A stretch of DNA of 17,739 bases from an uncultured bacterium (GCA_905215395.1 CAJMQA010000029.1:1-17739); one strand, 5' to 3'. Numbered from the stretch's first letter, positions 1 to 7,585 are shown. The notes: generated by a model not told the origin, from the letters alone. Numbers and translations are program-made.

Positions 1-396
1 GTCCTCTACCTGAAATGGATAATTAATATCCCATACATTATCTGTTTTTGTAATTCTTAAAATATCCTGATTTTTCTTTTGAAAATCTATTAGTTCGTTT
101 TCTGATTCTATTCTATCAAATTCATCAAAATAAGGTTTGAAATGAGAATATGCGGATGTGAACCCTACCTTATTTTCCCATGCTATCCTTTCTATAGGTG
201 TTATTGTCTGGAGTATGTTTAAAATAGAATCAAGTGTGTTTAAATCCTTTATTACTAAATGACCATTTTCTGTGTGAATATTGTTAAGCATGGTTTTGTT
301 AGTGGAATTAAGTTTTACACTTTCAGTGGGTGTCATCTCGTTTTTTTCACAGGCGAAAAAAGAAAGAGTTAAAAGTAAATAAATAAATTTTTTCAT
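1..396 (-). CDS. Small lipoprotein, unrecognised, 3' end cut by window edge
   Basis: An open reading frame runs on the minus strand from an ATG at 396 to the left edge (132 codons, no stop), so the C-terminus is missing. The protein starts MKKFIYLLLTLSFFACEKNE: a short basic start, a hydrophobic stretch and a lipobox-like FFAC, so it is probably lipidated at Cys16. The rest is hydrophilic and mixed alpha/beta in appearance, with no motif I can name. A second ATG at 406 is in another frame and hits a stop after about 20 codons, so 396 is the start. The DNA is clearly AT-richer than the genes further right, which could mean a lineage-specific gene. It is divergent from the TPR regulator at 652. 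Function unknown. The reading frame and lipoprotein signal are seen; export to an envelope membrane is inferred. Confidence 0.75.
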   Translation of the reverse strand, partial: MKKFIYLLLTLSFFACEKNEMTPTESVKLNSTNKTMLNNIHTENGHLVIKDLNTLDSILNILQTITPIERIAWENKVGFTSAYSHFKPYFDEFDRIESENELIDFQKKNQDILRITKTDNVWDINYPFQVED

Positions 397-425
397 GTTT
401 TTTCATTTAAAATTTTAAAACTCTT

Positions 426-433
426 CAAAATTA
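426..433 (-). promoter_or_regulatory. Candidate Bacteroidetes -7 element for the lipoprotein gene
   Basis: Read on the minus strand this is TAATTTTG, an exact match to the Bacteroidetes -7 consensus TAnnTTTG. It lies 29 nt before the ATG at 396. No TTG-type -33 element is visible at the expected distance, so the call rests on the -7 box and its position only. Confidence 0.35.
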
Positions 434-456
434 ACATTGAAATGACCTGAGTCACT

Positions 457-559
457 TTGTAAATGTAACTTATTTTATTGTACATGTAGATTGTAAATAG
501 TTATTAATCAATATGTATTAAAATAAAATCTTGTAAATGCTGTTTGTTAGTTTGTAATG
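457..559 (+). repeat. TTGTAAAT motif repeated in the divergent intergenic region
   Basis: The 255-nt gap between the lipoprotein gene and the TPR regulator is very AT-rich. Within it TTGTAAAT occurs at 457-464, 491-498 and 531-538, and TTGTAATG at 552-559, all in the same orientation, with start-to-start distances of 34, 40 and 21 nt. The motif could be a repeated protein-binding site between the two divergent genes, or chance in AT-rich DNA. A weak hairpin (CTAAAAA at 573-579 with TTTTTAG at 588-594) follows. No clear TAnnTTTG promoter for the gene at 652 was found. Confidence 0.25.
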
Positions 560-651
560 ATATTTTTTATGACTAAAAAAATGAATATTTTTAGATATGC
601 ATCCGAATTATTCTTATATTTAGAGTCAGTGATATTTCTTATTTGAATATT

Positions 652-2193
652 ATGATTAAATTATGGATGGTGCTATTTGTGATGGTGTCTTTTTTAGCAG
701 GATGTAATGAAGATAGAAGGCCGGATGGATTAGGTGAGGTAATGAGCTTATCGGAGATACAACTGACAGAAAGGATATATGCAGTTCAGGCAAAGGATAC
801 GATATTCCGGGAATATGCAAATTTTTTGTACAGGGATGCCCAGAAGCAAAAGGTGGGATATCTGTATCTCAGTGCAGGGAAAGCTTATCGAAAAACAGGA
901 GATCAGGAAAAAGCAGCCGAATGTTATATCGATGCTGAAGAGATTGGTTCGGATACAAAAGATATTCAACTAACCTTACAAGTATATTATGAACTGGGTA
1001 TGCTTTCTTATGATAACAACGATCATAAAAATGCTTTCCGCCAATTTCGCAAAATGAAAGAACTCTATGATCAATATCCTGATTTAAAGAAAAATGTGGT
1101 AAGTAATCGGTTGTATATGAATATCGGAATCTGTTTTTTTCATTTAGAACGATACGGGCTTGCTCTTAAAATTTTTAAAACACTGGAGTCTGAAGGATCA
1201 ATTGAAGCGATGGATTCGACTTTTTTTCCTCTATTCCTGTATAGTGGAATTAGTTTTGGGAAAAGGGGGAGATTTGATGAGGCAAAACAATATCTTTGGA
1301 AATCTTTGAAATACGCCACTAATTCCCTTGATTCTGCCAGGTGTCGGTTGGCAATGTCCGGAATTTTCCGACAAGAGGGAAAGGCCGATTCGATGACTTA
1401 TTACTTGGAACCTCTTGACGCTCATTTCCTGATTTTCCGCCAGGACTGGGATTTATTGAAACAATATTACTTTGAACTGGCAGGACTGGCTGAAATCGAA
1501 AAAAATTTTCAGACAGCATTGGAATATTTTAAGAAATATGATGCTATTGCCGATAGTATTTACATGCGCGAGAATAAATTGCAATTGGATAAGGTAGAAA
1601 CAACTTATAAGGCGATGCGTTTAAAGAATGAATATCTTTTGTTGAGAACTACATTTTGGCGGATGATGGTATTGTTTTTACTGCTCTGTATCGGGATTAG
1701 TGTGCTTTTCTTTTGGATGCGGCATATCAGCCGGAGGAGGAAATACAGATATATTGCGGCTGAAGATCTGGCAGACAGATTAAAGGGTGTTTTAGATCAG
1801 AATACTGAGAAATTACAGGAATTGTTGCTTCATAATCTGGAAATTTCACGTAAATTAGCTGAAATAAAAGTGATATCACCCGAAAAACATGCCCGTTATA
1901 TCAGCCAGTTGTTTTTACAGGAACAAAAACACGCTTTGAATTGGGAAGAAATGTATTTGACGACTAATTTGGTGTTTGATGGTTTTAAAGATAAAATTAC
2001 GCAATTTTATCCCGAATTAAATGAAAAGGAGATGCGGCTTTGTTGTCTGTTGCGCTTGGGATTAAACACAAATGATATCGCTTTTATGACAGAACAAAGT
2101 ATTTACACTGTACAAAAACGGAGAAGTTCGATTCGTAAAAAACTGAATATGGAAGAAGGAGGAGATATCGTGAGGTTTTTGAGTGAGCATTAG
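652..2193 (+). CDS. Membrane-anchored TPR protein with C-terminal LuxR-like helix-turn-helix
   Basis: Predicted 513-residue envelope-spanning regulator. ATG 652 is chosen over an in-frame TTG at 643 because it gives a clean signal, MIKLWMVLFVMVSFLAGC, with lipobox LAGC and Cys18. Residues of about 40-310 are helical repeats of tetratricopeptide type (for example the segment around GYLYLSAGKAYRKTGDQEKA), expected outside the cytoplasm. A hydrophobic membrane segment (about 335-357) is followed by a basic HISRRRKYR stop-transfer stretch, a probable coiled coil, and a C-terminal region (about 450-510: LNEKEMRLCCLLRLGL then NDIAFMTEQSIYTVQKRR) that resembles the LuxR/GerE DNA-binding helix-turn-helix. 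Known in Bacteroidales: many proteins of this TPR-TM-HTH plan, mostly uncharacterised. Inferred: a one-component receptor passing a periplasmic signal to DNA. The ligand and targets are unknown; hemW, 16 nt downstream, is probably cotranscribed. Confidence 0.85.
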   Translation: MIKLWMVLFVMVSFLAGCNEDRRPDGLGEVMSLSEIQLTERIYAVQAKDTIFREYANFLYRDAQKQKVGYLYLSAGKAYRKTGDQEKAAECYIDAEEIGSDTKDIQLTLQVYYELGMLSYDNNDHKNAFRQFRKMKELYDQYPDLKKNVVSNRLYMNIGICFFHLERYGLALKIFKTLESEGSIEAMDSTFFPLFLYSGISFGKRGRFDEAKQYLWKSLKYATNSLDSARCRLAMSGIFRQEGKADSMTYYLEPLDAHFLIFRQDWDLLKQYYFELAGLAEIEKNFQTALEYFKKYDAIADSIYMRENKLQLDKVETTYKAMRLKNEYLLLRTTFWRMMVLFLLLCIGISVLFFWMRHISRRRKYRYIAAEDLADRLKGVLDQNTEKLQELLLHNLEISRKLAEIKVISPEKHARYISQLFLQEQKHALNWEEMYLTTNLVFDGFKDKITQFYPELNEKEMRLCCLLRLGLNTNDIAFMTEQSIYTVQKRRSSIRKKLNMEEGGDIVRFLSEH

Positions 2194-2209
2194 AATAATA
2201 TAAGGGAGT

Positions 2210-3328
2210 ATGGGAATCTATGTACACGTTCCGTTTTGCCGCAGCAAATGTTTTTATTGCGGTTTTTATTCTGTGGCTTCTTTGCAGTTGAAGGAAGGCT
2301 ACATAAAGGCTTTGTACCGTGAGATGGAATTGAGGAGAGAGTATTTGTCCGGCCGGAAAGCCTCTACTTTGTATTTTGGTGGGGGAACACCCTCTTATCT
2401 GGATGAACGTGAACTTGAAGGGATCGTAGATAATATTCATAAATATTGGATATTAGAAGATGGGGCAGAATGTTCCATTGAAATGAATCCGGAGGATGTG
2501 ACGCCTGAAAAACTGCATACATTGAAACGTCTTGGATTTAACAGGTTGACGATTGGTATACAATCGTTTAACGATGATGTATTGAAGCGGATAAACAGAA
2601 CCCATTCTGCAAAACAAGCCATTCAGTCGGTAGAAAATGCCGCTGCTGCCGGATTCGATAATGTCGGGATCGATTTGATAATCGGATTGCCTGGGAGTAC
2701 AAGCCTGGATTTAGAGCAAGAACTGAATATGATAAGCCGTTTAAATATAGCACATGTATCTGTATATATTTTAAGTATAGATTCAAATTCTGTTTTTCAG
2801 AAATTATCGGAACAGGGGAAGCTTAAAACCCGGAATGAAGATGAGCTGGCAGAACAGTATCTATTGGTTTCTGATTTTTTGAGAAATATTGGTTATGAAC
2901 ATTATGAAATATCTAATTTCGCGAAGGACTTTAAATATTCCAGGCATAACACTTCCTATTGGCAACAGATGCCTTATATTGGCCTGGGACCTTCTGCACA
3001 TTCGTTCGATCTGGAGTCCAGGCAATGGAATACAGCACATTTGAAGGATTATATTGAAAGTTTAAATAAAGGACAATTAAATTTTGAAAAAGAGGTATTA
3101 AGTCCTCAGGATAGATACAATGAGTACATCATGACCCGGCTGAGAACCATGTGGGGTGCGGAACAGGTTGTTTTGGAACAGGAGTTTGGAAATTATTGGC
3201 GGCAGAACCGGCAGCAGATAGAAGGGTATCTGAAAGAAGGATATATAGTTCAGACGAAGGATGGGTTCCGGCTGACTGAAAAGGGATGGTTGATTTCAGA
3301 CGCTATTTTCAGTAATTTATTTGTTTGA
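2210..3328 (+). CDS. hemW: Radical SAM haem chaperone HemW
   Basis: The 372-residue protein begins MGIYVHVPFCRSKCFYCGFY. It carries the radical SAM CX3CX2C cluster motif at Cys10, Cys14 and Cys17, and GGGTPS at 57-62, which is typical of the SAM-binding region in the HemN/HemW family. A later IGLGPSAHSF segment and a C-terminal winged-helix-like region match the HemN_C part. The length fits HemW (about 380) rather than the longer oxygen-independent coproporphyrinogen oxidase HemN, and the N-terminal extension of HemN is missing. HemW is known to bind haem and deliver it to haem proteins; it is not thought to oxidise coproporphyrinogen. ATG 2210 follows a purine-rich AAGGGAG placed unusually close to the start, 16 nt after the TPR regulator, so the two probably form an operon. 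Older annotations may call this family HemN or coproporphyrinogen III oxidase. Confidence 0.92.
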   Translation: MGIYVHVPFCRSKCFYCGFYSVASLQLKEGYIKALYREMELRREYLSGRKASTLYFGGGTPSYLDERELEGIVDNIHKYWILEDGAECSIEMNPEDVTPEKLHTLKRLGFNRLTIGIQSFNDDVLKRINRTHSAKQAIQSVENAAAAGFDNVGIDLIIGLPGSTSLDLEQELNMISRLNIAHVSVYILSIDSNSVFQKLSEQGKLKTRNEDELAEQYLLVSDFLRNIGYEHYEISNFAKDFKYSRHNTSYWQQMPYIGLGPSAHSFDLESRQWNTAHLKDYIESLNKGQLNFEKEVLSPQDRYNEYIMTRLRTMWGAEQVVLEQEFGNYWRQNRQQIEGYLKEGYIVQTKDGFRLTEKGWLISDAIFSNLFV

Positions 3329-3348
3329 TCTTTTTATTTGTGTATTCC

Positions 3349-3382
3349 TTTGCTGTCAGATTCGCAATATTTATTAATTTTG
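3349..3382 (+). promoter_or_regulatory. Candidate -33/-7 promoter of asnS
   Basis: TTTG at 3349-3352 is followed after 22 nt by TAATTTTG at 3375-3382. Together they match the Bacteroidetes sigma-ABfr promoter pattern TTTG / TAnnTTTG. Transcription would begin around 3386-3390, just upstream of the TTG at 3393 and too close for that codon to be a likely start, and leaves a leader of about 60 nt before the ATG at 3450. Confidence 0.55.
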
Positions 3383-3449
3383 CAAATCCGCGTTGTCAGA
3401 ATCGATGCGGCATGTAAGTAAACCGGTTATAATGTGTAAATTAAAAGAA

Positions 3450-4895
3450 ATGAGCACACAAAAATTGTCAATCAAAGAACTGTTGCAATCTGTTGATTGC
3501 GGAAAAGAAGTGGAAATCAGTGGTTGGGTAAGGACCAAAAGAGGTAATAAACAGGTGAATTTTATCGCCCTGAATGACGGTTCTACCATAAATAATATAC
3601 AGGTGGTGGTTGACATGAATAATATTCCGGAAGAGTTGATGAAGAAGGTGACTACGGGAGCTGCAATTCATGTGAAAGGCCTATTGGTTGAGAGTGCCGG
3701 AAGTGGTCAGGCTCACGAGATACAGGCAAGAGAAATTGTGGTTTTGGGAGAAGCCGATCCCGAAAAATATCCCATTCAGCCGAAAAAGCATAGTCTGGAA
3801 TTTTTACGCGACAATGCACATCTGCGTTTCCGGACCAATATGTTCGGAGCTATTTTCCGTATCCGCCATGCGATGGCGTTTGCTATTCATCAGTATTTCA
3901 ATCAGAATGGCTTTTTCTATTTACATACGCCTCTGATTACGGCTTCTGACTGTGAAGGAGCAGGCGAAATGTTCCGGGTGACAACTTTGGATCCGAAAAA
4001 TCCTCCTCTGACAGAAGAGGGTGAGGTGGATTATAAACAGGACTTTTTCGGAAAAGCCACCAACCTGACTGTGAGCGGACAGCTGGAAGGAGAACTGGGA
4101 GCCATGGCATTGGGTAAAATCTATACATTCGGGCCGACTTTCCGGGCTGAAAATTCCAATACAACCCGGCATTTGTCGGAGTTCTGGATGATAGAGCCGG
4201 AAGCTGCATTTTATGACCTGAACGATAATATGGATCTGGCTGAAGATTTCCTGAAATATCTGATCCGTTACGCTTTGGATAATTGTATGGATGACCTGAA
4301 ATTCCTGAGTGCCCGTCAACAGGAGGAGGAAAAGAATAAGAAAGCGGAAGAACGTTCCATGGAGCTGATCGAAAAGCTGAATTTTGTGTTAACTCATGAT
4401 TTTGAGCGTGTAACATATACAGAAGCTATCGAAATACTAAAAAACAGTAAGCCGAATAAGAATGGAAAATTCCAATATCCGGTGGAAGGCTGGGGAGTGG
4501 ATTTGCAGAGCGAGCACGAGCGGTATCTGGTAGAGAAACACTTTAAGAAACCGGTGATTCTGACCGGTTATCCGAAAGAGATCAAAGCTTTCTATATGAA
4601 GCAGAATCCGGATGGCAAAACAGTAGCTGCCATGGATGTGCTGTTCCCTCAGATCGGAGAGATTATCGGTGGTTCTCAGCGTGAAGAAGATTGTAACAAG
4701 CTGATTACCAGAATGAAAGAGGTGGGAGTGCCTGTCGATGGCATGTCTTATTATTTGGATACCCGTCGTTTCGGGTCGGCCGTACACAGTGGATTCGGAC
4801 TGGGCTTTGAAAGATTATTGCTGTTTGTAACCGGCATGGGGAATATACGGGATGTTATCCCCTTTCCGCGTACACCGAAGAATGCAGAATTTTAA
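3450..4895 (+). CDS. asnS: Asparaginyl-tRNA synthetase
   Basis: Cytoplasmic class II aminoacyl-tRNA synthetase that charges tRNA-Asn with asparagine using ATP. The frame extends upstream to TTG 3393, with ATGs at 3405, 3432 and 3450. ATG 3450 (MSTQKLSIKELL) is preferred because it gives 481 residues and a start resembling other Bacteroidales AsnRS, and because the predicted promoter lies at 3349-3382. An N-terminal OB-fold anticodon-binding domain (SGWVRTKRGNKQVNFIALNDGS) leads into the catalytic core: motif 2 around FRAENSNTTRHLSEFWMIEPE (about 230-250), then motif 3 GLGFERLLLFVTG, and the C-terminus NIRDVIPFPRTP. A charged Lys/Glu-rich stretch near residues 287-305 (QQEEEKNKKAEERS) is longer than I recall from Bacteroides enzymes, though AsnRS insertions here are known to vary. 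The AsnRS rather than AspRS call rests on whole-protein resemblance. rpoN follows 63 nt later. Confidence 0.95.
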   Translation: MSTQKLSIKELLQSVDCGKEVEISGWVRTKRGNKQVNFIALNDGSTINNIQVVVDMNNIPEELMKKVTTGAAIHVKGLLVESAGSGQAHEIQAREIVVLGEADPEKYPIQPKKHSLEFLRDNAHLRFRTNMFGAIFRIRHAMAFAIHQYFNQNGFFYLHTPLITASDCEGAGEMFRVTTLDPKNPPLTEEGEVDYKQDFFGKATNLTVSGQLEGELGAMALGKIYTFGPTFRAENSNTTRHLSEFWMIEPEAAFYDLNDNMDLAEDFLKYLIRYALDNCMDDLKFLSARQQEEEKNKKAEERSMELIEKLNFVLTHDFERVTYTEAIEILKNSKPNKNGKFQYPVEGWGVDLQSEHERYLVEKHFKKPVILTGYPKEIKAFYMKQNPDGKTVAAMDVLFPQIGEIIGGSQREEDCNKLITRMKEVGVPVDGMSYYLDTRRFGSAVHSGFGLGFERLLLFVTGMGNIRDVIPFPRTPKNAEF

Positions 4896-4903
4896 TCATT
4901 TAT

Positions 4904-4940
4904 GATTTCCGGTTTGCTGCCAGATTGCAGGCCGGAAATC
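4904..4940 (+). terminator. Hairpin between asnS and rpoN
   Basis: GATTTCCGG at 4904-4912 pairs perfectly with CCGGAAATC at 4932-4940, with a smaller inner stem CTGC/GCAG (4917-4920 with 4927-4930). The following TGTAAATTTC is only moderately U-rich, so this may be a weak or partial terminator, or a leader structure for rpoN, whose GTG start is 18 nt downstream. No TAnnTTTG promoter is visible after the hairpin, which favours read-through into rpoN. Confidence 0.5.
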
Positions 4941-4958
4941 TGTAAATTTCAATAAAAG

Positions 4959-6476
4959 GTGCTCAAACAAAGTTTACAACAGAAACTTGGATTAAAAATC
5001 AATCCTCTTCAAATACAGTTGATAAAACTGTTGGAGTTACCTACGTATCAATTAGAACAGCGGATCAAAGAAGAGCTGGAACAAAATCCTTTGCTGGAAG
5101 AAACAGAAGAGAGAGAAGGAGAGGGTGAGGGAGATGATGAATCGGCACAGGATATGGGGAAGGAGGATGAATACGATGAATTTGGGGAAGAAGAGAATGA
5201 AGAAGAGAGAATAGGGGAGGATGATTTTTCGTTGGAAGATTATATGTCAGATGATGACTATGATGATATTCCGGATTATCGTTTATCTGCTGTTAATGGT
5301 TCTAAAGATGAAGATTCCAGGGATTTTGTGGTTTCCCAGTCTTCGTCCTTCCGTGAAAGCCTGATTACACAGTTGGGTACGCGCCACTTGTCCGATTTTC
5401 AGAGGCGGATTGCAGAATATATTATTGGGAATATTGATGAAGACGGTTATCTCAGACGGGACATTGAAAATATTGTAGATGACCTTGCCTTTGGAATAGG
5501 AGTGGAAGTCTCTGAAGATGAGGTCTTGAAGTTGCTGAAGCTGATACAGGAATTTGAGCCTGCTGGTGTCGGGGCGCGGGATTTGAAGGAGTGCCTGTCT
5601 TTACAGATAGGGCATAAACTGGTAGAAGATCCGGACAACCGGATTTTATTGGATGCAAAGAATATTCTGGAAGAGTGTTTTGAGGAGTTTTCCAGGAAAC
5701 ATTATGAAAAAATTTCGCGGAGACTTCGTCTGAACGATTCAGAGCTGAAACAAGCTGTAGATGAAATTCTGAAACTGAATCCCAAACCGGGAGGAACAGT
5801 AGCGGATGCCTCCTTCGGGCGTGAGGCTGAAAAGATTATTCCTGATTTTATGCTTGACTTAGTGGATGGGGATTTGCAGTTGAGCCTGAATTCCGGAGAT
5901 ATCCCGGAACTGAGGATCAATAAGTCATATCTGAATATGCTGGAGCAATATCAAAAAGATCAAAATCCTAAAAATAAGAAAGATGTTGTTTCTTTTGTAA
6001 AGTATAAGTTAAGCTCAGCAAAGTCATTTATTGATGCTGTACAGCAACGGAACAATACATTGATGTTGACCATGACAGCTATTGTACAGTTTCAGAAACA
6101 ATTCTTTCTAACCGGTGATGAGAGTATGCTGAAACCCATGATTCTCAAAGATATTGCGGATATTACCGGATTGGATGTTTCAACTATATCCAGGGTGTCG
6201 AATTCAAAATATGTTCAAACCTGGTTTGGTATTTATGCTTTGAAAGATTTTTTCACAGGAAGTATGCAAACAGCAAGTGGAGAGGAAGTGAGCACTGGTG
6301 AATTAAAGAATGAGTTGAAAAATCTGATAGATCAGGAAGATAAGAAAAAACCATTGACAGACGACGAGTTAGTGACGCTGATGGAAGGAAAAGGCTATCA
6401 GATTGCCCGGCGTACTGTTGCCAAATACCGCCAAATGCTGGATATTCCGGTGGCTCGGTTAAGAAGAGAAATATGA
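4959..6476 (+). CDS. rpoN: RNA polymerase sigma-54 factor RpoN
   Basis: The 505-residue protein directs RNA polymerase to -24/-12 promoters and needs AAA+ activator proteins to open DNA. Region I (1-47) is Gln/Leu-rich as expected (LKQSLQQKLGLKINPLQIQL, ending EQNPLLEE). Residues 48-106 form a strikingly acidic Region II of mostly Asp and Glu. The core-binding domain follows (QRRIAEYIIGNIDEDGYL, EPAGVGARDLKECL), then the DNA-binding domain, ending in the diagnostic RpoN box ARRTVAKYR at 483-491. The start is GTG 4959: an in-frame TAA lies at 4953-4955 and no in-frame ATG occurs until the acidic region, which would delete Region I. The AAAAGG before it runs directly into the GTG, with no normal spacing. 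The gene's stop overlaps the next gene's ATG. No enhancer-binding activator is encoded in this window. Confidence 0.95.
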   Translation: MLKQSLQQKLGLKINPLQIQLIKLLELPTYQLEQRIKEELEQNPLLEETEEREGEGEGDDESAQDMGKEDEYDEFGEEENEEERIGEDDFSLEDYMSDDDYDDIPDYRLSAVNGSKDEDSRDFVVSQSSSFRESLITQLGTRHLSDFQRRIAEYIIGNIDEDGYLRRDIENIVDDLAFGIGVEVSEDEVLKLLKLIQEFEPAGVGARDLKECLSLQIGHKLVEDPDNRILLDAKNILEECFEEFSRKHYEKISRRLRLNDSELKQAVDEILKLNPKPGGTVADASFGREAEKIIPDFMLDLVDGDLQLSLNSGDIPELRINKSYLNMLEQYQKDQNPKNKKDVVSFVKYKLSSAKSFIDAVQQRNNTLMLTMTAIVQFQKQFFLTGDESMLKPMILKDIADITGLDVSTISRVSNSKYVQTWFGIYALKDFFTGSMQTASGEEVSTGELKNELKNLIDQEDKKKPLTDDELVTLMEGKGYQIARRTVAKYRQMLDIPVARLRREI

Positions 6477-7072
6477 AACAAATAGCCCAGACTTTATCGA
6501 TTGTTCTGCATCCATTGCTGATGCCTGTGTATATCCTGTTGTTTCTGTTTAATGGGAATACCTTATTTGCTTATACAACTCCGGCCGGAGTAAAATGGTA
6601 TTGCTATATGGTGACTGTTTTTACATTGCTTATCATGCCCCTGATTAGTTTGCCGGTATTCAAACATTTTAAGCTTATCCGTAACTATGGGTTGGAAGAT
6701 AAGCAGGAACGGGTTTATCCGATATTGATTGCCGTAGCTTTTGCCTTTTTGGGGTTCTGGTTGCTGGGGAGAGTTGCTTACACGAACATTGTACAACAGT
6801 TATATCTGGTACTGATTATTTTATTGTCAGCTTTTTCTGTAATTACTTTGCGTTGGAAGATGAGTATGCATATGACTGCGATGGGTGGTTTATGTGGTTT
6901 TTTACTGATCCTGGGAATGAAGTACGGAGATGTCCGCTCGCTTTTTATTTTTATGCTGATTTTATCTGGTTTGTTGGCAACTTCCCGTTTGTACCTGAAA
7001 AAACATAATCCTTCCCAGATATATGCCGGATTTTTATTCGGATTATGCTTTGTGACAGGAATATTATTGTAA
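6473..7072 (+). CDS. PAP2-like integral membrane protein
   Basis: The 199-residue, strongly hydrophobic protein has about six membrane segments. Its layout echoes the PAP2 phosphatase family but is degenerate: DKQERVYP (76-83) in place of KxxxxxxRP, MHMTAM (132-137) where PSGH is expected, and SRLYLKKHNPSQIYAG (171-186) resembling the SRxxxxxHxxxD motif, with Arg172 and His178 kept but Gln182 where Asp is usual. PAP2 enzymes dephosphorylate lipid phosphates such as phosphatidic acid or undecaprenyl pyrophosphate at the membrane. With altered motif 2 and motif 3 residues, activity here is uncertain. The ATG overlaps the rpoN stop (ATGA), so translation is probably coupled to rpoN; whether the two functions are linked is unknown. 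Its stop codon directly abuts the stop of the convergent SPOR gene. Confidence 0.75.
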   Translation: MKQIAQTLSIVLHPLLMPVYILLFLFNGNTLFAYTTPAGVKWYCYMVTVFTLLIMPLISLPVFKHFKLIRNYGLEDKQERVYPILIAVAFAFLGFWLLGRVAYTNIVQQLYLVLIILLSAFSVITLRWKMSMHMTAMGGLCGFLLILGMKYGDVRSLFIFMLILSGLLATSRLYLKKHNPSQIYAGFLFGLCFVTGILL

Positions 7073-7513
7073 TTAATTGACCCGATGCACCCAGATGTCC
7101 TGGCGGTCTGTGATAGCCCGGTATTCATCGCGTGCGGTATTTGCTTCCTGTTCTGATGGAAAACTCTCTATACTGACCCGGTACCTTTGTGAAGAAGAAA
7201 GTAAAGTGGCCGGGTAATTTTCAGCTTTTAATTTTTCTACCAGTTTTTCTGCCCGGGCTTTTTCATTATTGCTGAAACTGGCTACGATGATATGATAGCG
7301 GGTTTGTCCGGACGGGGTAATTTGATCAGGTTTGGGGACAAGCGGATTACTGGATTCTGTTCGTACGTTACTCAGGGAACCGGATATAGCAGCAGTTTTG
7401 TCTGCTTCACGGACCACAGCGACAGTACTCAGATATTTTCCGGGTAGTTCTTTGTCTTTACAGCCATAGATGCAACAGCTTATGATCGATAAAAAGAATA
7501 TCAATTTCATCAT
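7073..7513 (-). CDS. SPOR-domain lipoprotein
   Basis: The frame can be extended upstream to 7564, but the start is placed at ATG 7513 (or the adjacent ATG 7510), because only there does a lipoprotein signal begin the protein: MMKLIFFLSIISCCIYGC, Cys18 as the lipidation site, 146 residues in all. The -7 box at 7530-7537 also lies downstream of the longer start. The middle is a Ser/Pro/Thr-containing linker. The C-terminal 70 or so residues (RYHIIVASFSNNEKARAEKL through RYRVSIESFPSEQEANTARD) match the SPOR repeat pattern of two beta-alpha-beta halves. SPOR domains are known to bind glycan strands stripped of stem peptides, often at the division septum. Inferred: a small envelope lipoprotein that recognises denuded peptidoglycan. 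It is divergent from the cyclophilin genes and convergent, with zero bases between stop codons, with the PAP2-like gene. Confidence 0.85.
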   Translation of the reverse strand: MMKLIFFLSIISCCIYGCKDKELPGKYLSTVAVVREADKTAAISGSLSNVRTESSNPLVPKPDQITPSGQTRYHIIVASFSNNEKARAEKLVEKLKAENYPATLLSSSQRYRVSIESFPSEQEANTARDEYRAITDRQDIWVHRVN

Positions 7514-7529
7514 AGAAAAAATTTTGATG

Positions 7530-7537
7530 CAAATATA
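7530..7537 (-). promoter_or_regulatory. Candidate -7 element of the SPOR lipoprotein gene
   Basis: On the minus strand the sequence is TATATTTG, matching TAnnTTTG, 16 nt before the ATG at 7513. The nearest TTTG (7547-7550) is too close to act as a -33 box and the next (7569-7572) is too far, so only the -7 element is supported. Confidence 0.4.
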
Positions 7538-7585
7538 CAGGTTTGACAAAGAAAAACACATCACGCTACAAATTTAATAAAAAAT

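Noticed and set aside
2084..2440. Minus-strand reading frame across the TPR regulator / hemW junction
   Set aside because: Opposes two well-supported genes and has no signal or motif.
3393..3449. Upstream extension of asnS from TTG 3393
   Set aside because: Begins about at the predicted transcription start and adds residues absent from typical AsnRS N-termini.
3937..4416. 159-residue minus-strand reading frame inside asnS
   Set aside because: Lies opposite the conserved catalytic core of asnS, has composition typical of antisense translation and no family resemblance.
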